This document shows positions 1 to 6,448 of a stretch of DNA of 15,457 nt, one piece after another. The notes beneath the pieces were generated by a model, which ran no database searches, was not told the origin of the DNA, and saw only the letters and a program-made list of their open reading frames with translations. Positions within the stretch are counted from its first letter, which is position 1. Each line of letters begins with the position of its first letter. This DNA comes from Clostridiales bacterium (lineage in GTDB: Bacteria; Bacillota; Clostridia; Christensenellales; Aristaeellaceae): NCBI GenBank assembly GCA_019420065.1, contig JAHZHX010000045.1, positions 4,310 to 19,766 on the forward strand. Reading direction: 5' to 3'. The translations under genes were made by a program, and so were the position numbers.

Positions 1-1007
1 TCGATCATATAGTGATAGAAAGTAAAGGGCTTGCCCTCCGCGTCGCGGCGGAGCATCAGCTGCGCCAGCTGCTCATATTGCGAAAGCACGATGGGCAGAT
101 CCTCCTGCGTCAGCTCCGAGGGATCGCCCGGGGCGCACACCACCGGCTCCATGCTCAGCTCCGTAAAGCCCAGATCGAGCATCTGCCGGATATCCTTGAG
201 GAAGTCGGGATTGGCATGGGTAAAGGTGCCGCGCATGTAATAGTTTTTGCCGCCGCGCGCCGCCACGAACTTCTGGAACAGCGGCACGATGCGCTCCCAG
301 CTGCCTTTTCCGGCATAGTCCACGCGGAAGCGGTCATGGATTTCTTTGCGCCCGTCCAGGCTGAGCACCACGTTGCTCATTTCGCGGTTGGCAAAGTCGA
401 TCACATCGTCGTCGATCAGCATGCCGTTGGTGGTCAGCGTGAAACGGAAACGCTTGTTTTTTTCCGTTTCAATGCTGCGCGCGTAGGCCACCAGCCGCTT
501 GACCACGTCAAAATTCATCAGCGGCTCGCCGCCGAAGAAATCTACCTCCAGGTTGCGGCGGGAACCGGAATTCTCCACCAGGAAATCCAGCGCGCGCTTG
601 CCCGTTTCAAAGCTCATCAGCGCCCGGTCGCCATGGTACTTGCCCTGGCTGGCAAAGCAGTAGGAGCAGTTGAGATTGCAGGTGTGGGCAACATGCAGGC
701 ACAGCGCCTTGACCACGCCCGCGGTCTTTTCCTTGAGCTTGCCGGCCATGGGCGCAAAGGTATCGGGCGCGAACAGACGACCCTCCGCCTTGAGCGCGGC
801 CACCTGGTCATAGCATTCGGCCAGATCGCGCTCGCTGATATCCGCGCGGGAGGCGTATTTTTCCGCCATGGCGGCCAGAACCGTCTGCCGGTCCTCCTGT
901 TCAAAACGGGCGATGATATCGTATGCCACCTCGTCCACCGCGTGTACGGAACCGGAGTTCACGTCCAGCACAATGTTGTAATCGCCCAGCTTGTATTGGT
1001 GTATCAT
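1..1007 (-). CDS. SCIFF peptide maturase, radical SAM/SPASM enzyme (partial, C-terminus outside window)
   Basis: Radical SAM enzyme that installs a thioether cross-link in the SCIFF precursor encoded just upstream. The 335 residues visible begin MIHQYKLGDYNIVLDVNSGS, an N-terminal region that in this family acts as a precursor-recognition (RRE/PqqD-like) domain. The radical SAM cluster motif CNLNCSYC follows at Cys110, Cys114 and Cys117, and a GGEP SAM-binding motif lies at about 159-162. The SPASM region that carries auxiliary Fe-S clusters should lie beyond base 1. Start choice: an upstream in-frame ATG at 1016 is only one base from the AAGGAG site, while the ATG at 1007 is about 10 bases away and matches how family members begin. 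It is preceded by a hairpin with a U-tract, which probably lowers its expression relative to the peptide. Identification is by family recognition and the peptide neighbour; confidence is high. Confidence 0.95.
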   Translation of the reverse strand, partial: MIHQYKLGDYNIVLDVNSGSVHAVDEVAYDIIARFEQEDRQTVLAAMAEKYASRADISERDLAECYDQVAALKAEGRLFAPDTFAPMAGKLKEKTAGVVKALCLHVAHTCNLNCSYCFASQGKYHGDRALMSFETGKRALDFLVENSGSRRNLEVDFFGGEPLMNFDVVKRLVAYARSIETEKNKRFRFTLTTNGMLIDDDVIDFANREMSNVVLSLDGRKEIHDRFRVDYAGKGSWERIVPLFQKFVAARGGKNYYMRGTFTHANPDFLKDIRQMLDLGFTELSMEPVVCAPGDPSELTQEDLPIVLSQYEQLAQLMLRRDAEGKPFTFYHYMI

Positions 1008-1027
1008 AAAATGCATTCTCCTTGCAG

Positions 1028-1057
1028 AAAAAATGCCGCCCCTTCAAGGCGGCATTT
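1028..1057 (-). terminator. Hairpin with U-tract between SCIFF peptide and maturase genes
   Basis: On the minus strand a perfect 10-bp inverted repeat (AAATGCCGCC / GGCGGCATTT) with a 7-base loop runs from 1057 to 1031 and is followed directly by three more T, giving a six-T run ending at 1028. It has the form of an intrinsic terminator. It lies 10 bases after the peptide stop codon and just before the maturase ribosome binding site (AAGGAG, 1023-1018). Partial read-through would give many peptide transcripts and few maturase transcripts; that role is inference. No separate promoter for the maturase is visible. Confidence 0.85.
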
Positions 1058-1067
1058 CTATGTCCAG

Positions 1068-1220
1068 TTACTTGCTTTCCTTGGTGTTTTCACACTTCTG
1101 GTTCGCGATACCGCAGCTGGTCTTGCAGGCAGACTGGCAGGAAGTCTGGCACTCACCGCAGCCGCCGTTCTTGGCGCTTTCGCACAGATTGCGCGTGTTG
1201 ATCGTCTTAATATGCTCCAT
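1068..1220 (-). CDS. SCIFF (six cysteines in forty-five residues) precursor peptide
   Basis: A 50-residue ribosomally made peptide, the substrate of the adjacent radical SAM maturase. It begins MEHIKTINTRNL, the conserved leader of the SCIFF family, and carries the core GGCGECQTSCQSACKTSC followed by GIANQKCEN. The six family cysteines are Cys21, 24, 28, 32, 36 and 43; Cys13 is an additional seventh. In the characterised homologue CteA a thioether was reported between Cys32 and Thr37; here the CKTSC block aligns with a Gly at position 37. The start is set by AAGGAGGG (1236-1229), 8 bases before ATG, and by the promoter at 1254-1282. The function of the mature peptide is not known for the family. 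Identification by direct reading of the motif is very secure. Confidence 0.97.
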   Translation of the reverse strand: MEHIKTINTRNLCESAKNGGCGECQTSCQSACKTSCGIANQKCENTKESK

Positions 1221-1253
1221 GACAGCAACCCTCCTTCTCAGAAACTACCCTTG

Positions 1254-1282
1254 ATTCTACCACATCTGCCGCGTTCCGTCAA
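1254..1282 (-). promoter_or_regulatory. Near-consensus sigma-A promoter of the SCIFF peptide gene
   Basis: On the minus strand TTGACG (1282-1277), a 17-base spacer, then TAGAAT (1259-1254). It places the start of transcription about 25-30 bases before the SCIFF ATG, with an AAGGAGGG site in between. The -35 element begins only 31 bases after the tcdA stop codon, and no terminator separates them, so read-through from tcdA may add to expression. Confidence 0.85.
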
Positions 1283-1313
1283 TATCGGCTTTCGCAGGTT
1301 TGGAAATCCCGCG

Positions 1314-2015
1314 TTATCTTTGCACAAGATCGCGCACCGCCTGCCCGCACAGGATCAGCCCCGCCGCCGGAGGCACAAAGGATACGCTTCCCGGCACATG
1401 GCGGCCGTTTTCGCTCAGCTGCTTTTCCGGCACGCAGGGCGGCTCGTCCGACCACAGCACGCGCTGCCCGGCAAGACCGCGTTTGCGCAGCTCGCGCCGC
1501 ATCACCCGCGCCAGCGGACACACGCTGGTTTTCTCGATCTCCGATATGCGCAGGCGGGTGGGATCAAGCTTGTTGCCCGTACCCAGGCACATGAGCAGCG
1601 GTACGCCCGCCGCCTTGCAGCGCTCGGCCAGCAGCAGCTTACTTGTTACCGTATCAATGCAGTCAATCACATAATCAAGCACCGCGAAATCAAATTCATT
1701 GACCGTATTCGCGTCAAAAAACAGCGGCCGCGTCTCCACCGCGCAATCGGGATTGATATCCGCCAGCCGCCGCGCCATGGCCGCGGTCTTTGGCATGCCA
1801 AGCGTGGAACGCAGCGCCGCCGCCTGCCGGTTCAGGTTGGATTCGCTCACGGTATCGCCGTCCACCAGCAGCAGACGTCCCACGCCCGCGCGGCACAGCG
1901 CCTCGGCGCAGCTGCCGCCCACGCCGCCCAGGCCAAATACCGCCACACGCGCCCGGCGCAAGCGCGCCATGCCCTCCGCGCCCAGCACCAGCTCGGTTCG
2001 TTCACTGAAGCTCAT
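1314..2015 (-). CDS. tcdA: tRNA threonylcarbamoyladenosine dehydratase (ThiF/E1-like)
   Basis: ATP-dependent enzyme that cyclises the threonylcarbamoyl group of t6A37 in ANN-reading tRNAs to give ct6A, in the cytoplasm. The 233-residue protein shows the E1/ThiF Rossmann nucleotide loop GLGGVGG at 28-34, the acidic strand end VDGD at 51-54, the adenylation motif SNLNRQ at 59-64, DCIDTVTSK at 118-126, and the TcdA signature KLDPTRLRISEIEKT followed by CPLAR at 166-170. It is slightly shorter than the E. coli enzyme (about 268 residues). It follows the comF-like gene by 3 bases; its ribosome binding site GGGGAGGA lies inside the end of that gene, so the two are probably translationally coupled. 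MoeB/ThiF activators are the main alternative, but the DPTRL and CPLAR blocks favour TcdA. Confidence 0.92.
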   Translation of the reverse strand: MSFSERTELVLGAEGMARLRRARVAVFGLGGVGGSCAEALCRAGVGRLLLVDGDTVSESNLNRQAAALRSTLGMPKTAAMARRLADINPDCAVETRPLFFDANTVNEFDFAVLDYVIDCIDTVTSKLLLAERCKAAGVPLLMCLGTGNKLDPTRLRISEIEKTSVCPLARVMRRELRKRGLAGQRVLWSDEPPCVPEKQLSENGRHVPGSVSFVPPAAGLILCGQAVRDLVQR

Positions 2016-2018
2016 TCG

Positions 2019-2789
2019 TCATTCCTCCCCGCCGCGCAGCGCGGCCGTTGCCGTTAAAACGCCCACATACCGTGCGCCCGCCGCCATCAGCGCCCCGGCG
2101 CAAGCGCGGGACGTTGCGCCCGTAGTCCGCACGTCGTCCACCACCAGCAAACGCAGGCCCTCCACCTGCCCCGTCACGGCAAAAGCGCCGCGCACGTTAT
2201 GCTGCCGCCGCGCAGCGTCAAGCCTGGTCTGCATGCGGGTCGCGCGAGTGCGGGCTAATACATCCAGCACCGGCAGACCAACGCGCTCGCCTACCGCTCG
2301 GCACAGGATCTCCGCCTGGTTGCCGCCGCGCTCCCGCCGGCGCGTCGGATGCAGCGGCACGGGCGTCAGCGCGTCGTATTCATAGGCGGGAAAGCTTTGC
2401 GCCATGCCTGATGCCAGGGCTGCCGCCGCATCGTCCTGAAACTCAAATTTCAATAGCGTTACCAGGCTGCGCGCCGCGCCCTGGTGCCGGTACGCGGCAT
2501 AGGCCGCATGCAGCCCCTGCATCCGCCCGGCGGCGCAAAAGCCGCACTTCCCTTTCTCGTTGAGCGGCGTCATGCACCGGGGACACACCTGTTCCCGCAG
2601 CCGCAGGCGCAGCAGCGCCTCCCGACATTCAGGGCACAGCTGATACTTTTCATCCGCCCGGCGCGGATCTCCGCACACCAGGCAGCCGCTCCCGCGCGGA
2701 AACAGCAGCCGCTCCAGCCACGGCTCCTTCCGGCCAGCATTCAACCATCCATCACCCGCAAGTAAAGCCTTCTCCCGCGTATGCCGCAT
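2019..2789 (-). CDS. ComF family protein (zinc-ribbon plus phosphoribosyltransferase domain)
   Basis: Homologue of ComFC/GntX, cytoplasmic proteins linked to DNA uptake in competent bacteria but widely kept in others. The N-terminal part has four CxxC pairs (Cys36/39, 52/55, 69/72, 82/85), the arrangement expected for metal binding. The C-terminal PRT domain has LTPVPLHPTR at 141-150, RGGNQAE at 154-160, a TRLDAARRQHNVRGAF block near 188-203 and the PRPP loop VVDDVRTTGATS at 216-227. The start is uncertain. The ATG used here lacks a visible ribosome binding site and adds about 24 residues upstream of the usual family beginning; a GAAGGAG at 2730-2724 lies 6 bases before an in-frame CTG at 2717, where the protein would begin LERLLFPRGSGC, much as family members do. 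It is co-transcribed with tcdA. Confidence 0.88.
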   Translation of the reverse strand: MRHTREKALLAGDGWLNAGRKEPWLERLLFPRGSGCLVCGDPRRADEKYQLCPECREALLRLRLREQVCPRCMTPLNEKGKCGFCAAGRMQGLHAAYAAYRHQGAARSLVTLLKFEFQDDAAAALASGMAQSFPAYEYDALTPVPLHPTRRRERGGNQAEILCRAVGERVGLPVLDVLARTRATRMQTRLDAARRQHNVRGAFAVTGQVEGLRLLVVDDVRTTGATSRACAGALMAAGARYVGVLTATAALRGGEE

Positions 2790-2810
2790 AATAAAAGCGG
2801 GGACGAGCTT

Positions 2811-2819
2811 ATTATATCA
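2811..2819 (-). promoter_or_regulatory. Extended -10 promoter upstream of comF-tcdA
   Basis: The minus strand reads TGATATAAT: a perfect TATAAT (2816-2811) preceded by the TGn extension. No good -35 hexamer is present 16-18 bases upstream (ATGAAG is the best at 17), as is usual for extended -10 promoters. It lies in the 78-base gap between the yhcH-like gene and comF. No terminator is visible after the yhcH-like gene, so the sugar operon could also read into comF. Confidence 0.6.
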
Positions 2820-2867
2820 CAAGTTCGCCCTCGCTTCATCAGGCCTTTCGCCAAAACATTTTATGTA

Positions 2868-3314
2868 TTATGTGATTTCTACCTTGAACACCACTTTATG
2901 GCCGCTTCCCGCGCCAATCAGCGGCTTATGCGGTTCGCCCGGGAACAGGAGAACGCATTCGCCCCGCTTGAGGTTGATCAGCGTTCCCGATACGCTGTCC
3001 GACGAAAACGCGCAGTCCGCGCTCTCATCCGTTTCATCATAGGTCAGCCCCGTGCTGTCGGGCAGGCAGGCAATCGTTTCCCCGTCTGTCAGCGCCACAT
3101 GGATATCCAGGTACCGCCGGTGAGTTTCCCAGCGTCTCTCCTCCGCGGACGCAAAGGTCACGCTTTGCCCGGTGGCATATACCTGCTCCCCGGCAATATC
3201 AACGCGGCCGACCGCCTCCATATGCTTTTGCTGCAAAATAAAGCGGACAGCGCAATCCAAATTTGGATGGATTCCCAGATACCGCTTCAGATTCTTACAG
3301 GAATCATGGATCAT
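2868..3314 (-). CDS. YhcH/YjgK/YiaL family protein (NanQ-like sugar anomerase)
   Basis: A 148-residue cytoplasmic cupin-like protein of the family that includes E. coli NanQ, which speeds interconversion of N-acetylneuraminate anomers, and YiaL. The family hallmarks are visible: WETHRRYLDIHV at 62-73, providing Glu63, His65, Asp70 and His72, and FPGEPHKP at 124-131 with His129. Length is normal for the family (about 150). It is the last gene of the sugar operon, 14 bases after the FucU-type mutarotase. GAAGGA lies about 10 bases before the chosen ATG; a nearer ATG four bases after it is out of frame. The substrate cannot be deduced from sequence; with a NanA/DapA-type lyase in the same operon a sialic-acid-like 2-keto sugar is one possibility. 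Confidence 0.9.
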   Translation of the reverse strand: MIHDSCKNLKRYLGIHPNLDCAVRFILQQKHMEAVGRVDIAGEQVYATGQSVTFASAEERRWETHRRYLDIHVALTDGETIACLPDSTGLTYDETDESADCAFSSDSVSGTLINLKRGECVLLFPGEPHKPLIGAGSGHKVVFKVEIT

Positions 3315-3328
3315 TTTTCATTCTTCCT

Positions 3329-3760
3329 TCAAATTACGCCTTTTTTGAGAATGATATTGGCATAAACCGCCTTTTCGCCGCTCATAATCACCGCATAGCT
3401 TTTTTCGCGCACACGGTCATAAAACGCGTAGCGTTCCAGCTCCTCCAGACATGCCGCCCCCCGCGAATCATTGTCGGCAATGATCCGCTTATAGGTCTCC
3501 CAGATGGGCGTTTGGGCGTTGTCCCCCGGCGATACCTGCATGAGCGCCGCCGGATGCTCCGTATGCTGGTCAAGCGGCAGCAGCGCCAAAATGGCTTCCA
3601 GTATCTCCGGCACGCCATGCCCGTCCATGCGCACGACCCGGCTGCACAGCGAGTGGCCGGGGAAATTCGCGTCGCCAATGGTGATTTCATCCCCATGGCC
3701 CATTTCGCACAGGATTTTGAGAAGCTCGGGCGGAATGATTGCCGGTACCCCCTTCAGCAT
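3329..3760 (-). CDS. FucU/RbsD family sugar mutarotase
   Basis: Cytoplasmic mutarotase that interconverts anomers of a free sugar (L-fucose for FucU, D-ribose for RbsD). The 143-residue product, beginning MLKGVPAIIPPELLKIL, follows E. coli FucU closely through GHGDEITIGDANFPGHS, which supplies the catalytic His22 and Asp30, then RYAFYDR near 110-116 and VYANIILKKGV at the C-terminus. An in-frame upstream ATG at 3820 would overlap the preceding gene; AAGGAGGG with good spacing identifies the ATG at 3760. It sits 13 bases after the 465-residue BNR protein and 14 bases before the YhcH-like gene, within the sugar operon. Likeness to FucU rather than RbsD hints at a 6-deoxyhexose such as L-fucose, but this is inference. 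Confidence 0.92.
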   Translation of the reverse strand: MLKGVPAIIPPELLKILCEMGHGDEITIGDANFPGHSLCSRVVRMDGHGVPEILEAILALLPLDQHTEHPAALMQVSPGDNAQTPIWETYKRIIADNDSRGAACLEELERYAFYDRVREKSYAVIMSGEKAVYANIILKKGVI

Positions 3761-3773
3761 GCTTTTTCCCTCC

Positions 3774-5171
3774 TTATTCTTCCGCGCCGCAAAGCGCGCC
3801 GTAAAAATCCTTGATTGCATGAAAAGTAATCATATTGCTGTTATGGTAAGAGTTGGCGCCGTTCATTGCCGTGCGCGACAGGATCAGCAGATCACGGCCT
3901 ACCATCTGCGCGTCCGGATACTGGAAAGCCACCGCCCCGGCATCCGCCCGGCGCATATCCGCCACGCGCGATACGATCCTCCAGCTTTTCAGATTGCTGG
4001 ACACAGCAACCGACAGCACCGTGCGCGCCGTCGGCGTTTCGGCGCTGAAGTATTCATTTCCCACGGCAATATACCATTTTCCCTCTTTCAGCACCACAAA
4101 CTTGGAGTTGGCGCCCAGGGGAAAATCAACCGCGCTTTCAAAGGCCAGCGGCCTGTCCGCGTCCTCATATTTCAGCAAAACGGCCTGACCTCCGTTCGGC
4201 TGGGCGGTATTTTGCTGCAAACGCAGCATGTTGTATACCGCGCCGTCCGGCCCCGCCACGGCGTTGCCCTCAAGGCACCCCTTGAGCGGCCCCTGCGGCA
4301 GCCCCGGCCACGCCTTGTCAAAGGGAAGCGGCGCGGTCAAATGCCAATTTTCCGGCCGCAGCAGGTCGTCCTCCTCGCGGATGGAGAGAATGCAGTTGTC
4401 GTGCCCGCCATATTTCCACGCGCCGTAATCAATGCCCGTATACAGCCTGCCCGCATGCGATATCACCGGCATGGGCGCTTTGTGCGGGCCGCGCTCCTGC
4501 GCGTTGGCGCCATTGAAGAGGCGTACCGGCGGCGACCAGGTATGCCCTTCGTCCTCCGACACGCCAATCAGCAAATCGCCATACTCGCAGGCCATGGCCA
4601 GCATGTATACCTTGCCGCGGTGCCAAAACAGCTTGCCCCAGAAGCAAGGGTACAGCTCGGTCACATACTCCCAGGTGGCCCCTCCGTCCGAAGATTCAAA
4701 AATCAGCGTCAGATTCTGCGCCTGCTTTGGCCCGTAAACATCCATCGCGGCAAGCATTTTGCCGCCGGGCAGCGCCAGAAGGCTCGGGCTGCACAGATAA
4801 TGGCCGGAAAACGCATACGTATCGTCCTCCGGATGCAAATAATTGACCACCGTGCCAAGCGCCTCGCCCGTGCGCACCAGCCGCGCAGCCGTTACCGCGC
4901 CATCCGCGTCTCGCCGCACGCAGGTCTCATAATCCGTTTGATCCCTTAGCCCCTCCGCGCGCCCGCGCAGCCCCGACAGCGGAAGCTCCTGCCAGGCCGT
5001 TTCGCCGCGCCGGCGGTAAAGCAGCGTATGCCCGCCCGCCGCCGCGTCGCGGAAAGCCAGCGAAAAGCCCCCCGCAAAGGGCTGCAGCTGGCAGATAAAG
5101 AAGGTTTTTTCCGTCTGCGACGCGTTCAGCAGCGTATACGGCGCGTAATTCCAGCCTGTAATCCCCTTCAT
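3774..5171 (-). CDS. Cytoplasmic BNR/Asp-box (sialidase-fold) protein with N-terminal Fn3-like region
   Basis: A 465-residue protein without a signal peptide, so probably cytoplasmic. Residues about 10-105 read like a fibronectin type III domain (GETAW, GLRDQTDYETCVRRDADG, then LVRTGEALG). From about 108 (VVNYLHPEDDTYAFSG) a beta-propeller region contains two good Asp boxes, SSDGGATW (160-167) and SEDEGHTW (205-212). The position where GH33 sialidases carry the arginine of the RIP motif reads YLCSPSLLALPGG, with no arginine. The C-terminus, ILSRTAMNGA followed by NSNMITFHAIKDF, resembles the end of the neighbouring 414-residue protein, marking them as paralogues. The ATG is 10 bases after a GAGAGG. 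It presumably hydrolyses or otherwise processes an imported glycoside; catalytic activity and substrate are unproven. Confidence 0.8.
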   Translation of the reverse strand: MKGITGWNYAPYTLLNASQTEKTFFICQLQPFAGGFSLAFRDAAAGGHTLLYRRRGETAWQELPLSGLRGRAEGLRDQTDYETCVRRDADGAVTAARLVRTGEALGTVVNYLHPEDDTYAFSGHYLCSPSLLALPGGKMLAAMDVYGPKQAQNLTLIFESSDGGATWEYVTELYPCFWGKLFWHRGKVYMLAMACEYGDLLIGVSEDEGHTWSPPVRLFNGANAQERGPHKAPMPVISHAGRLYTGIDYGAWKYGGHDNCILSIREEDDLLRPENWHLTAPLPFDKAWPGLPQGPLKGCLEGNAVAGPDGAVYNMLRLQQNTAQPNGGQAVLLKYEDADRPLAFESAVDFPLGANSKFVVLKEGKWYIAVGNEYFSAETPTARTVLSVAVSSNLKSWRIVSRVADMRRADAGAVAFQYPDAQMVGRDLLILSRTAMNGANSYHNSNMITFHAIKDFYGALCGAEE

Positions 5172-5185
5172 GCCACTTCATCCTC

Positions 5186-6430
5186 TCAATACACAAGCTC
5201 GCGGAAGTTTTTCACCCGATGCAGGGTAATCAGGTTGCCGTCATGCGCGCTGCGGGCGCGATAATCGCCCGAACGGCTGAGAACCAGCAGATCCTCGCCG
5301 TCCACCGTCATGCTGGCGTAATGCCGCGAGGCCTTTTCGCACTCGCCCACCGCCACCAGCCCGGCAAAGCACCAGTCTACCAGGTTTTTGGAAAAATGCA
5401 ACACCAATCTGCGCCGCTCGTTATTGGGCAGGTTGTAGCGGTCCTCCGGCAGCAGCTCCGAGCGCGTCATGCTGTCCGTGGCCTGGGTGCTGAGCAGCCA
5501 GTAAAGCCGGGTTTTTTCATCATAAAGGATATGGAAGCGCATCTGCCCGCCCGGCAGGGGCAAAAACACCTGCCGCCGCCCCGAGGGCACATGCTCAAAG
5601 CATGTTTCCATGCTGCCGTCGTCCCGTTCCACCACCTTGGCCAGGCAGGCATAGCCCGTGCCGCCGGTATGCGCCCGCGCCAGCAGATGATAGGTACGCC
5701 CGCTGGGATCATACCAGTAATGCTTTTCGTCCATGATGCGGACCACATTGGTCTCCAGCCAACCGATGGGAGCGCAGGTACGCTTCACACCCCTGCCGGT
5801 ATCGATCATGCCGCCGCGCGGAACCTCAAAAAACGGCACGCCAAAATCATCGAGCTTTTCCTGATCGACCGCGTCGCGGAAAAAAACCTCGGAGGCAAAC
5901 GTCCAGCTTTCTTTTTTCAGCAGATCGTCATGCACGTTCGCCCGCAGAAGCACCGGCGCCATGGCCGCCACCGGCCAGGAAATGCAGTCGGGCGCCACGC
6001 GGTGCTCCATGGCCAGATACACGCGATCCTGCGTATACCACACGTTGGCGGCCGTGGAGTGCCAGCTGCAGCCCTCTCCCTCCGGCTCTGTCAGGTAGGC
6101 AGGCGTGCTCCAGGTCTCGCCCCAGTCGTCCGAGCGCACAATGCCCACGCGGCCCGCCACGCCGATGATGTACAGCCGCTCCCCCGCCACAAACGGGCGC
6201 GCGTGTACAAAGGGGAAATGCGCTGCAAAGCGGAAATGCTCCCCGTCGTCAGACAAGAACACCATGCCCCGTTCGTTCCCGGGCATATCGGGATACTTAT
6301 GGTCGAGCGTGGCAACGATGCGCCCGCCCGGCAGCACGCAAATGCCCGGCGTATAGGCAAATTCCGGCTTTGCCGTATCCGATTCGTACACGGTAATAAA
6401 GTCGTTGGCCAAAGGTTCAATTCTGCGCAC
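5186..6430 (-). CDS. Cytoplasmic BNR/Asp-box (sialidase-fold) protein
   Basis: A 414-residue protein with no signal peptide, starting at GTG (6430) with AAAGGAG 9 bases upstream. Propeller-type repeats include one clear Asp box, RSDDWGETW (99-107), and a degenerate one, LSDDGEHF (59-66). The N-terminal strand reads FAYTPGICVLPGGRIVATLD, at the place of the RIP/GxxL strand of sialidases but without its arginine. The C-terminus, LVLSRSGDYRARSAHDGNLI then TLHRVKNF, matches the pattern in the downstream 465-residue protein, which has an extra N-terminal Fn3-like region. The gene lies 18 bases after the MalG-type permease and 14 bases before its paralogue, so it is part of the same operon. The role is inferred to be intracellular processing of the imported sugar; GH33 activity is doubtful. 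Confidence 0.8.
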   Translation of the reverse strand: MRRIEPLANDFITVYESDTAKPEFAYTPGICVLPGGRIVATLDHKYPDMPGNERGMVFLSDDGEHFRFAAHFPFVHARPFVAGERLYIIGVAGRVGIVRSDDWGETWSTPAYLTEPEGEGCSWHSTAANVWYTQDRVYLAMEHRVAPDCISWPVAAMAPVLLRANVHDDLLKKESWTFASEVFFRDAVDQEKLDDFGVPFFEVPRGGMIDTGRGVKRTCAPIGWLETNVVRIMDEKHYWYDPSGRTYHLLARAHTGGTGYACLAKVVERDDGSMETCFEHVPSGRRQVFLPLPGGQMRFHILYDEKTRLYWLLSTQATDSMTRSELLPEDRYNLPNNERRRLVLHFSKNLVDWCFAGLVAVGECEKASRHYASMTVDGEDLLVLSRSGDYRARSAHDGNLITLHRVKNFRELVY

Positions 6431-6448
6431 AGGACACTTCTCCTTTCT

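Noticed and set aside
12..2057. Long plus-strand open frame (681 codons)
   Set aside because: It is the antisense of the SCIFF maturase, SCIFF peptide and tcdA genes, which have clear family motifs and ribosome binding sites on the minus strand; its protein is rich in His, Gln and Arg, as GC-rich shadows are.
2790..2867. Terminator of the sugar operon after the yhcH-like gene
   Set aside because: Only a 3-bp GGC/GCC stem could be found; no intrinsic terminator is supported.
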